From contig WFTA01000049.1 in the NCBI GenBank assembly GCA_015485715.1, forward strand, positions 1-31,042: DNA of 31,042 bases. Reading direction: 5' to 3'. A program made the translations under genes and the position numbers. This stretch comes from Patescibacteria group bacterium (GTDB taxonomy: Bacteria; Patescibacteriota; Patescibacteriia; WFTA01; S139-112). Below the pieces are notes generated by a model. That model ran no database searches. It saw only the letters and a program-made list of their open reading frames with translations, and had not been told where the DNA came from. Below are positions 15,604 through 24,300 of the stretch, piece by piece (within the stretch, counting starts at the first letter, position 1; the number at the start of each line of letters is the position of its first letter).

Positions 15604-15903
15604 TTACTTATCAGGAGTAAAACCTATACTACTTTGATCATCATATTCTACTGTACCATAGTTCTTCTCATATTTTGACAAATTGTCCTGCAGAGCAGCT
15701 ATAATTCTTTTTAACGCAGAAGGGGAAAGAACTACTCTTGCGTTAACTGTACCTGAATTTTGATGGGGAATAAAATTAATAAAATCAAGTACAAATTCAT
15801 CCCTGCTATGGCCTACCTGCATAGCATTGGCGTATACTCCCTTTTCCACATCCTCAGGGACCTTAATGGATATAGTTACTTTGTTGTTGTTTTGATTAGA
15901 CAT
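15604..15903 (-). CDS. DUF3467 protein
   Basis: This 99-residue protein has the DUF3467 signatures: an early strand KVTISIKVPEDVEKGVYAN, then HSRDEFVLDFINFIP, then NARVVLSPSALKRIIAALQDNL. The family is small, cytoplasmic and of unknown role. It sits between dnaK and dnaJ, 9 bp from dnaJ, which suggests a link to the chaperone system. About 250 bp of repeat DNA separates it from dnaK, so it may also be the start of a separate dnaJ transcript. Confidence 0.9.
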   Translation of the reverse strand: MSNQNNNKVTISIKVPEDVEKGVYANAMQVGHSRDEFVLDFINFIPHQNSGTVNARVVLSPSALKRIIAALQDNLSKYEKNYGTVEYDDQSSIGFTPDK

Positions 15904-15922
15904 AGAGTTAATATAAAATTTT

Positions 15923-16140
15923 AATTTTCAATTTTCGAATTTTCAGTCAAATCCCAATTTTTCAATTATCAATAGTTTTAAATTCCTGTTTACCAGACCT
16001 AAATCGTAATTTAACCTTAACTTAAAGTCAATAGCTATGTTTGAAAATTGGTTATTTATCCCGTCGTATGACTGGGATTGAAAATTGAAAATTTATATTA
16101 GGATTTGAAATTTTTAGATTATCTGAACAGGAATTTAATG
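15923..16140. repeat. AT-rich dispersed repeat with embedded GC hairpin (dnaK-DUF3467 gap)
   Basis: Bases 15923 to about 16055 match 29041-29177 in the opposite orientation, including the shared words CCTGTTTACCAG, TTAACCT-AACTTAAAG and TTTGAAAATTGG. At 16058-16078 the sequence ATCCC-GTC-GTAT-GAC-T-GGGAT forms an 8-bp stem with one bulge. The other copy lacks this hairpin. The two ends of the region are also roughly inverted (AATTTTCAATTTTC ... GAAAATTGAAAATTT). No gene is present. Confidence 0.7.
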
Positions 16141-16159
16141 ATTATAAACTGTAAAAAAC

Positions 16160-18094
16160 CTATTCTTTCTTTTCATCATCATCAACTTCTTCAGCATCAA
16201 CTGCTTCCTCTTGGTCGGATTTGGTATCTGTATTAGATCCCGAATTATCAGATGTGCTGTCTGAAGATCCTGTCTGAGCTGATTTGTCATCTCCTTGATA
16301 GACGAACTGTCCTATCTTCTGAACTGCTTCTGAAAGTTGTTTTGTCTTTTCTTCTATCTGCTCCAAATCATCTTTATCTTTTACCTCCTTAAGCTCTGAA
16401 ATAGCACTCTCTACTTCTTTCTTAACATCTTCGGGTACTTTATCACCATTATCCTTCAAAGCTTTTTCAGACTGATAAATCAAAGAATCAGCTATATTAC
16501 GGGCTTCTATAAGCATTCTCTTTTTCTTATCTTCCTCTGCATGAGCCTCTGCCTCTTTTTTCATCTTCTCTATCTCTTCCTGTGAAAGTCCTGTCGACCC
16601 CTCTATTCTGATAGACTGCTGTTTGCCGGTAGCCTTATCTTTGGCTGTAACACTTAAAATACCATTTGCGTCTATATCAAATGTAACCTCTATCTGAGGA
16701 ACACCTCTGGGCGCAGGAGGTATGCCGTCAAGAATAAACCTGCCCAGCGTCTTATTGTCAGCCGCCATGGGTCTTTCACCCTGCAATACATGTATCTCAA
16801 CAGATGTCTGGTTGTCAGCAGCGGTTGAGAAAATTTGAGATTTGGAAGTTGGAATGGTAGTATTTCTTTCAATCAATGGAGTCATAACTCCACCAAGAGT
16901 TTCTATACCCAAAGTCAGAGGCGTTACATCAAGTAGAAGCACATCCTTTACATCTCCCTGAAGAACACCTGCCTGTACAGCTGCTCCCACTGCCACTACT
17001 TCATCAGGATTTACTGACATATTTGGCTTTTTACCAAAAAACTCCTCTACCTTCTTCTGGACAAGGGGCATTCTGGTCATACCGCCGACAAGAACCACCT
17101 CTTCTATATCTTTAACCTCTAACCCTGCATCTGACAATGCCTGTTTTACTGACTCAAATGTTTTATCAACCAGATCTGCAGTCAATTCTTCCAATTTTGA
17201 TCTGGTAAGCTTGAGATTTAAGTGTTGCGGACTTCCTGATGAGTCAACAGTGATAAATGGCTGGTTTATTTCGGTTTCCTGTGCTGTGGACAGCTCTATT
17301 TTGGCTTTTTCAGCTGCTTCTTTTACCCTCTGCATAGCAAGAGCATCCTGAGAAAGGTCAATACCTGTATCCTTTTTAAACTCTTCTATAATCCAGTCTA
17401 TTATCCTCCTGTCAAAATCATCACCTCCCAAAAATGTATCACCCGATGTTGATTTAACCTCTACTGTATCTTCTGATACCTCCAGAATTGAAACATCAAA
17501 AGTTCCTCCCCCAAGGTCATACACTGCTATTTTTTGTCCCTTTTTCTTTTCAAATCCATAAGCCAGAGCTGCTGCTGTGGGCTCATTGATAATCCTGCGT
17601 ACTTTGAGTCCTGCTATTTCTCCTGCTTCTTTGGTTGCTTTTCTCTGAGAATCGTCAAAATACGCAGGCACTGTAATAACTGCCTCCTCTATTTTCTCTC
17701 CCAATTTTGCCTCTGCATCAAGTTTAAGTTTTTGCAAAATCATAGCTGATATCTCTTGAGGGGTATACTCTTTATCATGCATTACAACTTTTACCCCTCC
17801 GTCATCTGCTTTCACTATCTTATAAGGCAGGACTTTAATAGCATGCTGTACTTCTTCATCATCAAATCTTCTGCCTATCAACCTCTTAACAGAAAAAATA
17901 GTATTTTCAGGATTGGTCACAATCTGTCTTTTAGCAAGCTGTCCAACTAACCTCTCTCCGTTTTTAGACACAGCAACCACAGAAGGAGTTGTGCGTGATC
18001 CTTCCTGATTCTCCAAAACTTTTGGCTGCCCTCCTTCTATAACAGCCATCACCGAGTTGGTTGTCCCCAGATCAATTCCTAAAATTTTTCCCAT
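16160..18094 (-). CDS. dnaK: Chaperone DnaK (Hsp70)
   Basis: This 644-residue ATP-dependent chaperone of the cytoplasm is full length. The N-terminal phosphate-binding loop is IDLGTTNS, and AVYDLGGGTFDVSIL and VVLVGGMTRMP mark the second phosphate and adenosine sites. The linker DVLLLDVTPLTLGIET leads into the substrate-binding domain (about 390-510), the helical lid and a Ser/Asp/Glu-rich tail ending in EEVDDDEKKE. It works with DnaJ and GrpE, both in the same operon. It follows a zinc-ribbon gene by 43 bp. Control by HrcA/CIRCE upstream of hrcA is expected if the transcript runs through. Confidence 0.98.
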   Translation of the reverse strand: MGKILGIDLGTTNSVMAVIEGGQPKVLENQEGSRTTPSVVAVSKNGERLVGQLAKRQIVTNPENTIFSVKRLIGRRFDDEEVQHAIKVLPYKIVKADDGGVKVVMHDKEYTPQEISAMILQKLKLDAEAKLGEKIEEAVITVPAYFDDSQRKATKEAGEIAGLKVRRIINEPTAAALAYGFEKKKGQKIAVYDLGGGTFDVSILEVSEDTVEVKSTSGDTFLGGDDFDRRIIDWIIEEFKKDTGIDLSQDALAMQRVKEAAEKAKIELSTAQETEINQPFITVDSSGSPQHLNLKLTRSKLEELTADLVDKTFESVKQALSDAGLEVKDIEEVVLVGGMTRMPLVQKKVEEFFGKKPNMSVNPDEVVAVGAAVQAGVLQGDVKDVLLLDVTPLTLGIETLGGVMTPLIERNTTIPTSKSQIFSTAADNQTSVEIHVLQGERPMAADNKTLGRFILDGIPPAPRGVPQIEVTFDIDANGILSVTAKDKATGKQQSIRIEGSTGLSQEEIEKMKKEAEAHAEEDKKKRMLIEARNIADSLIYQSEKALKDNGDKVPEDVKKEVESAISELKEVKDKDDLEQIEEKTKQLSEAVQKIGQFVYQGDDKSAQTGSSDSTSDNSGSNTDTKSDQEEAVDAEEVDDDEKKE

Positions 18095-18137
18095 ATAACT
18101 CTACTTTCGCCCGCAGACTGGACGAATTAACTTATAA

Positions 18138-18497
18138 TTAATTTTGTAAATTATTATCTTTCATAATTTTTTTAAGCCATATTTTACTATCCTCCATTTC
18201 CTGATGCAAATCCAATACATTATCATATGATACACTTTCACTTCGAACATATTTTAAAACCTCATTCTCATCAAGTTCGACCAGCATACCTTTTGCTATA
18301 TGTCCAAATGGTGTCTCAGATACAGACGCTATAAAAGATGATCCACATACATCACAGGAAAAAAAGGACAATACACCTCCTTTAATCTCCTTTAAGATTC
18401 TAATATTAGACAAATTATACCTATTGCTGCAAATAGGACATACTGGATTGATATTCTTTACTGTCAAAAGAAGGTTATAATTCTTTTCTGTGGCCAT
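18138..18497 (-). CDS. Small zinc-ribbon protein of unknown function
   Basis: This 119-residue protein has two CxxC pairs, C20/C23 (NPVCPICSNRY) and C48/C51 (SCDVCGSSF), spaced as in a zinc ribbon. The C-terminal half is helical and acidic (DNVLDLHQEMEDSKIWLKK). No known family is recognised. Its stop lies two bases past the start region of hsp20's 3' neighbour, and it is packed between hsp20 and dnaK, so it is co-expressed with the chaperones. A role as an adaptor or redox-sensitive accessory is speculation. Confidence 0.78.
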   Translation of the reverse strand: MATEKNYNLLLTVKNINPVCPICSNRYNLSNIRILKEIKGGVLSFFSCDVCGSSFIASVSETPFGHIAKGMLVELDENEVLKYVRSESVSYDNVLDLHQEMEDSKIWLKKIMKDNNLQN

Positions 18498-18499
18498 AA

Positions 18500-18934
18500 T
18501 TATTGCTTTACTTCTATATTGATAGTTTGCTTTAGCTTTTTATCTTCTTTTTTGGGAACTGTAATTTTCAAAACTCCATTCTTATAAACCGCCTTGGCTT
18601 TACCTGCTACAACTTGTACAGGAAGTTTCACCAGTCTCTGAAATACAGCTGACATCGTCTCTTTCAGGTAATACTTTTTCTCATCAACTTCTTTCTTGTG
18701 TTTTTCTTCCCCTTTGATTATAAGCACATCATCCTCAATGGACACTTTAACATTCTTAATATCCACACCCGGAAGTTGCGCCTCTACTACCAAATTCTTA
18801 CCATCTTCGTAAACATCTACCAGAGGATATAGAGTGGATCCTGACTTCCAAGCAGGAAATCTCCCAAAATCATCAAACATCTTTTCCAAATCTTCAAAAG
18901 AATCTAAAAAAGGTGTAAGTTTAACCAATGTCAT
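18500..18934 (-). CDS. Small heat shock protein, Hsp20 / alpha-crystallin
   Basis: This 144-residue ATP-independent holdase is a normal size for the family. The alpha-crystallin domain spans about 40-135. It runs from PLVDVYEDGKNLVVEAQLPGV through KGEEKHKKEVDEKKYYLKET to the signature A-x-Y-K-N-G-V-L-K-I-T-V-P (residues about 111-124). The C-terminal IxI-like tail (INIEV) supports oligomer assembly. It lies between grpE and the zinc-ribbon gene in the operon. The N-terminus contains DDFGRFP, a common lead-in for bacterial Hsp20 proteins. Confidence 0.95.
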   Translation of the reverse strand: MTLVKLTPFLDSFEDLEKMFDDFGRFPAWKSGSTLYPLVDVYEDGKNLVVEAQLPGVDIKNVKVSIEDDVLIIKGEEKHKKEVDEKKYYLKETMSAVFQRLVKLPVQVVAGKAKAVYKNGVLKITVPKKEDKKLKQTINIEVKQ

Positions 18935-18978
18935 ATAAATCTCATATACAACCTTTTAGGTTGTATTTAATTGTAAAG

Positions 18979-19614
18979 TTAATCTTCACTATTTGTCTTA
19001 TCTTTTTTTGGTTTACCATCTGATTGACTCTCAGACTTTGGAGCAACAGCTACTATGACCTTAGCAGGAATAAATACCTCTCCATCCATCATATATCCGG
19101 GAGATATCTCTCTCACAATCGTCCCTTCTTCCACATCAACTGTTTCTTCCTGCATGCCTGCCTCATGGTACTTTTCATCAAACTTTTGACCGTCTGTCTT
19201 TATTCTTTCTACATTCATCTGCCTGAGAATATCCTCAAACTGACTCTTAATATGCTCTATACCTCTTACCCATTCATTTTCTGCCAAATTTTCAGGTAGA
19301 TGATCAAAAGCTATACACAGATTATTATAAAGAGGCAGGATGGATCCTATCACCGCAGCCTTGGCAGCCTTTTCAAGATTTTTCTTCTCTTCAGATAACC
19401 TTTTAACCATATTATCATAATCAGCAAGGGCCCTTTTCCACCCATTTTGGTACTCTTCAACTTTTTTCTGAAGCTCTTCTATGATCTTATCCTTTTCATC
19501 GTCTGTGCTTTTCTTGTCTGCACCTCCCTGTATCCCGTCATCTTTAGACATATCTTCATCACTATCACCCTGAATTTTTGTATTAGTGTTTTGTATGTTT
19601 TGATCCCCGTCCAT
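18979..19614 (-). CDS. grpE: Nucleotide exchange factor GrpE
   Basis: This 211-residue protein exchanges ADP for ATP on DnaK. A charged N-terminal tail (about 1-40) leads into a long coiled coil (about 42-95, containing YQNGWKRALADYDNMVKRL). A four-helix region follows, and then the C-terminal beta wing with the conserved HEAGMQEE and EISPGYMMDGEVFIPAKVIVA segments. The family signature is complete. It starts 3 bp after hrcA ends. A Ser/Asp/Lys-rich C-terminal tail is present and may be disordered. Confidence 0.97.
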   Translation of the reverse strand: MDGDQNIQNTNTKIQGDSDEDMSKDDGIQGGADKKSTDDEKDKIIEELQKKVEEYQNGWKRALADYDNMVKRLSEEKKNLEKAAKAAVIGSILPLYNNLCIAFDHLPENLAENEWVRGIEHIKSQFEDILRQMNVERIKTDGQKFDEKYHEAGMQEETVDVEEGTIVREISPGYMMDGEVFIPAKVIVAVAPKSESQSDGKPKKDKTNSED

Positions 19615-19617
19615 AAT

Positions 19618-20370
19618 TTAAAAATTTAATTTTATATCTCTGACCAGAAAATTCTTCAAAAACTCTATCCTCTCAATATTTTCTATATATGGCATTCGCA
19701 TTGGACCCAGTATCCCCACCAGCGAGCTTTGATCACTCAGAGATTGATATTTAAACCCTATAAAAGCTGAATCATCAGCAAACGGATTATCAGACCCTAT
19801 CAATATATTCAATCCTGTTGGCAGTTCGTCAAAAATATCATCCAAAATCTCGTCAACTCTGTCAATGGTTACACTTATATTATACAACAATTCATTATCT
19901 TTGTATTCAGGGTGGGATAAAAGGTAAGAAATCCCAGTAAAATATACATCATTCTTGTCAAAAGCCACAATTACAGCATTCTTTACTTCCTCAGCTGTAA
20001 CTTTTGCCATACACTTTAAAACATCTCTTACACTTATCTCTCCTTTCTCTTTATAATACTTCTTTAGTTTACGCAGATACTTAACTGACATTTTTTTAAA
20101 ATCAGTTTCTATTTTTTTAATCTCATTGTCTACAAATTCACTGGATATGTAAAATTTATATCCTTTTTCAGTAGGTACTCTACCTGCTGAAGTATGCGGA
20201 CTCACCACATAGCCCTTTTTCTCCAAAGACATCATAGCATTTCTAACAGTAGCAGAAGATATGTCTAACTTGTATTTTTCAACCAGATAAGACGACCCAA
20301 CAGGCTGTGCAGTATCAATATACTCCTCAACAATATATTTTAATATATTCTTTTCTCTTTCAGTTAGCAT
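19618..20370 (-). CDS. hrcA: Heat-inducible transcription repressor HrcA (short form)
   Basis: This repressor binds CIRCE and shuts off chaperone genes until stress. Residues 1-75 form the winged helix, with the family signatures LTEREKNILKYIVEEYIDTAQPVGS, ISSATVRNAMMSLE and HTSAGRVPTEKGYKFYI. The end keeps the conserved LVGILGPMRMPYIENIERIEFL. At 250 residues it is about 90 shorter than typical HrcA (about 340), so the central inserted/dimerisation region is reduced. A perfect CIRCE lies 33 bp upstream and a consensus promoter lies just beyond, so it should be autoregulated. It is first in the operon. Confidence 0.96.
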   Translation of the reverse strand: MLTEREKNILKYIVEEYIDTAQPVGSSYLVEKYKLDISSATVRNAMMSLEKKGYVVSPHTSAGRVPTEKGYKFYISSEFVDNEIKKIETDFKKMSVKYLRKLKKYYKEKGEISVRDVLKCMAKVTAEEVKNAVIVAFDKNDVYFTGISYLLSHPEYKDNELLYNISVTIDRVDEILDDIFDELPTGLNILIGSDNPFADDSAFIGFKYQSLSDQSSLVGILGPMRMPYIENIERIEFLKNFLVRDIKLNF

Positions 20371-20402
20371 AAAAAGAGCTTAATTTGCTTATTTATCCAC
20401 AT

Positions 20403-20429
20403 TTAGCACTCTCGTTACTAGAGTGCTAA
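20403..20429 (-). promoter_or_regulatory. CIRCE operator (HrcA binding site)
   Basis: This is an exact match to the CIRCE consensus: TTAGCACTC, nine bases, GAGTGCTAA. It begins four bases after the -10 box, so a bound HrcA dimer would cover the transcription start. It lies between the promoter and hrcA. Confidence 0.98.
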
Positions 20430-20433
20430 AATC

Positions 20434-20462
20434 ATTATAACACCCGCTCAATCCCTTGTCAA
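20434..20462 (-). promoter_or_regulatory. Consensus sigma-70 promoter of the heat-shock operon
   Basis: On the minus strand TTGACA (20462-20457), a 17-base spacer and TATAAT (20439-20434) make a perfect consensus promoter. The CIRCE element follows immediately downstream. It points to housekeeping-sigma transcription held back by HrcA, with no need for a heat-shock sigma factor. Confidence 0.96.
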
Positions 20463-20514
20463 GAGTAAATAATCTAAAAACCCGAAATTCTAAATAAACA
20501 CTAAAATAATTTAT

Positions 20515-20746
20515 CAATTTTCTAATTTTCAATTTTCAATGAATTTGCAATGATTTAATGTTTTAATGGTTTAAACTATACTACTGATCTTAATGCAGAG
20601 TTTAGGATTTAATTCATTGGGAAATTGAGGAATTGATTGAAAATTTTACCCCGACCACCATGTCGAATTGCATGGTAGAATTTATCCCGACTACCCCATC
20701 GTATGATTAGGGTCGAAAGACTGGGATCACTGGGGTTAAAAATTTT
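20515..20746. repeat. AT-rich repeat with branched GC hairpin module
   Basis: This 300-bp region between the hrcA promoter and the next gene holds no gene. AT-rich ends are inverted (TTTTCAATTTTCAATGAATT against AATTCATTGGGAAATTGAGG). At 20640-20746 an outer stem (AAAATTTTACCCC with GGGGTTAAAAATTTT) could enclose two hairpins. The first is ACCATG...CATGGT (20657-20676). The second is ATCCC...GGGAT (20684-20727), with inner GAC/GTC and ATC-GTAT-GAT. The inner cores match the hairpins at 2.76 and 16.06 kb. Confidence 0.6.
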
Positions 20747-21275
20747 AATTATCTTCAGAAGAAGTATCTCTCTCTTTATCTTTGGATGTAAATTTAGGAA
20801 ATATAAAAGAAGTCTTTTTCTTATACTCTCTATACAAATCACCAAACTTATCTTCTAAATACCTTTCCTCTATTTTCATCCACACAATAAACCATAATAT
20901 TGCCCAAATAACAGCAAGTAAAACTTTTAAAGTTGGAAATTGAAGAAATATACCAATTCCAAGCAGAACATCACCACTATATATAGGATGCCTGACATAT
21001 CTATATACTCCCCTATCAACTATCTTCTCAACTCCTTTTACACTTCTAGGCGCGTATTTATTCACAAACACTGCTCCTAAGAAAAAATAAACCCAATATG
21101 CATAAAAAACAGCAGAAATTAAATAAGTTATTGTATTAGGTTTGAAGAACTGTTTGTTCGGCATATTAACCCATATCACCACAGCAATACCTGTCAATAT
21201 AATAAGCCACATCAAAGCCGGAGTTATAAGAATATGCCTTTTGCTATCCTTGACATTTTGATGTAAATTTGACAT
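20745..21275 (-). CDS. Isoprenylcysteine carboxyl methyltransferase-like membrane protein
   Basis: This protein has 176 residues from the ATG at 21275. The frame extends to 21362, but the added 29 residues would overlap the divergent gene and do not look conserved. About four membrane helices precede the C-terminal signature GVYRYVRHPIYSGDVLLGIG, then IEERYLEDKFGDLYREYKKKTSFIFPKF. R-H-P-x-Y and E-E-x-x-L mark the ICMT/PEMT superfamily, which methylates lipids or small hydrophobic substrates with S-adenosylmethionine. The substrate is unknown. It lies on the opposite strand to the GGDEF gene, sharing a 62-bp divergent control region. Its 3' end enters the 20.6-kb repeat. Confidence 0.88.
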   Translation of the reverse strand: MSNLHQNVKDSKRHILITPALMWLIILTGIAVVIWVNMPNKQFFKPNTITYLISAVFYAYWVYFFLGAVFVNKYAPRSVKGVEKIVDRGVYRYVRHPIYSGDVLLGIGIFLQFPTLKVLLAVIWAILWFIVWMKIEERYLEDKFGDLYREYKKKTSFIFPKFTSKDKERDTSSEDN

Positions 21276-21337
21276 AATAAAGCTTTCAATTTTTATAAAA
21301 CAAAATCTATAAATAATATACACTTTATAATAAAAAT

Positions 21338-24300
21338 ATGCAAAACACACCTGAAAAGACACAAGAACAACGAGATAGCCTGTCGAAGACAGCCGAACTT
21401 ATATTAAACATACTTAACACCAATGAAAGAGATCTCTTTCTTAGGGAGTTGGAATCCTATACCCAAAATACAAAGCAGGAATATAAAAGCCATATAGATG
21501 AATATGTAGATAAAAAAGGAAAAGAAATAGATGAAGAGATAGAAAAAATACTGGAGGAAATAGAAGAAATATATAAAAAGCAAAATGGTGATAAGAAGCA
21601 TAACAGGGAAAATTCAGAGCCTTCTATCCTGTATCTTCTCAAGACATTATCCAAACTACCCGATACAGAAAACAAATTAACAGAATTCAAAGACTTAAAT
21701 AACCGCTTGATAAAACTCTATAAAACACTCTTTCAGGACAAGCTTACCAGCCTTTCCAACAGATGGGGGTTTCTGGAAAAAATATCTAAACTGTTCAAAA
21801 AAAGCTCACAGGATATACAACAAAACAAAGAAAAAGGAACATTTTACAAGCATAACTATCTTATCCTCTTTGATATAGATTTTTTTACTGCTTTCAATGA
21901 TTTCGGCCATCATTTTGGTGATCTTGTTCTTAAAGCACTCTCTCTAAAACTTTTGGAATTTAAAAAAAATCAGCTCACCAAAGACGGCAACAATATAAAT
22001 ATTGACCTAAGGAGATGGGGTGGTGAGGAATTTCTTATCTTTATCCAATCATCAGGAAAAATATCAACAGATAAGATCAAAAACTTTAAAAATAATGTTC
22101 AATTATACATCCAAAGCCTTATAGGCAAGCTAAATCCTACAGATAATGAAAATTTTGTCCAAACATCAGTCAACAAACACCTTATAGAAAAAAGAAAAGG
22201 GGAATTTAATGCCAGATTCTACAAAGAAGTGTTGAAAGAAAAAAATAATAATTTAGAATCAGCTAAAAGAAATGCAATAAATACTTTAAATAAAAACATG
22301 GATGTTATAATAAATATAAAAGAAGATGATGATAAGGATAAAAAAACAGAAGTTATAAAACTTTTGAAAGAAAGGATAAAAAATATTATAGATAGAAGCG
22401 AAAACTTTCAGGAACTTGTAGAAAATATTCATCAATCATTTTCTTATGTAAAAAGAGCTATAGTTTTATTAGTATTGAAATCAGAAGATATAGAAAATAT
22501 AGAAGATATAAAAATAGAGCCAATCCCTTCAGGGCCCATGGTTGTAGCAGGGCTTACAGCCAGCGAATTTGGAAAAATAGCAAATGATATAGACCCTGAC
22601 TATTTAATCCAAAAAACTAAACTTAAAATAGAATATTATAAAAATATGGCTCGTCAAGCCTCAGGCGAGGAAAAAACACAATATTTATCCAAAGAAAAAT
22701 TCTTACAATATGCTCTCGCTAAAATAAAGCTAATTGCAGAAAGAATACAAAAAATTACAGGAGATACCCAAGAGGATGAACTAAAAAAGAAAAACCTTAA
22801 AAGAAATCTCTTAGATACATATACTTCTACAATCATTGGGGAAAGGTATTACATTAATAAAATAAAAGAACAAAGTATATATAACAGCGAATACAATGAC
22901 TGTATAAAGAGCCTCAAGCAAATATGGAAAAACATACCAGAGCAAATAAGAAAAGAATTGCAAATAAAAATAGATAAGTTTGCATATGAAGACAACTCCC
23001 CTGCTCATATGCTGCAAATACTTTATCTTCTAAAAGATAAACTTCTAGAAGATAAAAATAATGATAATACAATCAATGATATAAATGATTTAATAGCTCA
23101 ACTAGAACTGCCCAAAGAAGAAATAGGCACACTCACTCTTGTCTTTAGCCCTATAAAAGACAATATACTCAATATACCAATATCTAATCTCCACAAAAAA
23201 AGACTGGCAAGTGTATTTGAAAGAAGTATTACAAAATCTGATGAAAGAAGTATAACGATAAATGAAATTTTATCAGATATAATATCCTATACTCATATAG
23301 ATAAAAGCTATACTTTACTTGATATGAAAGCTCGCTGCACACAAATATCTAAAAATGCCATAAAAAGAGATCAAAGATTAAAGCTAAAACTAAAAAAAGA
23401 AGATGAAAAGAATATTCCCAAAAGAAGAGGAGGACTTCAAAACAGGAAAAATATTATCAATTATGTAGAGCAGAAGATACTGCCTGATATATTTAACGGA
23501 TGTAACATAGATGATATAACTCTGCAGGATATAAAAAATTTTATACAAAACCCTGACAATATAACATATTCTGATTTATACCATTTGGTGAGTTATTTTG
23601 CCATACTTTGCGATTGGTCTTTCAAACACAATCCTAAATACCAAAAAAGGCAAAAAAAGAAATATATTCAGAAAAATACAGAATTAGAAAATCCTCTGCA
23701 CCAAGCACTGGGTGTGCTTATCCAAGAGATAAATAACATAGTCCAAGATGTATCAAGAGGTGTACTGCAAATATGCTTTCAAGGCATAGAAAACTTAAAA
23801 AATACAGGTAAAAGAAATATATTTATAGAGATACAAGTGAATCAGGCAGAAATGAATAACAAGATAAAAACTGATGCAAGAGGTGGAAACAATCTTCAGG
23901 AATATATTGACAAGCTGTATCTGCTTACAGATAGGGTAAGACAAGTGCTTTTCCAGCGCCGCAAGCCTCCTCACGATGACTTCCCAATCCTCAAGCCAGA
24001 AATAGAAAAAATGAAAAGTATAATAAAAAATTTACAAGAGGATATCATATCTGCAATATCAGACAAGAATCATATAGATGATGAAAAATGTATAAATAAA
24101 GTTATATCTAAAATAGAAAGTACAATCAGCAGGTTATTCTCTCTTAAATATCTTGACCACCTTACAGGAGCATTCAACCGGGATGCTTTTGATAAAACTG
24201 TAAATTTATATCTAGAAAAACAAACAGAATTTGCTGTTATATCCCTTGATGGAGACAGGCTTAAACTTCTCAATGAAGGCATAGACCACTTTGCAGGAGA

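Noticed and set aside
21300..21337. TATAAT box six bases before the GGDEF start as a promoter
   Set aside because: No -35 match at a suitable distance, and TATAAT is common by chance in such AT-rich DNA.
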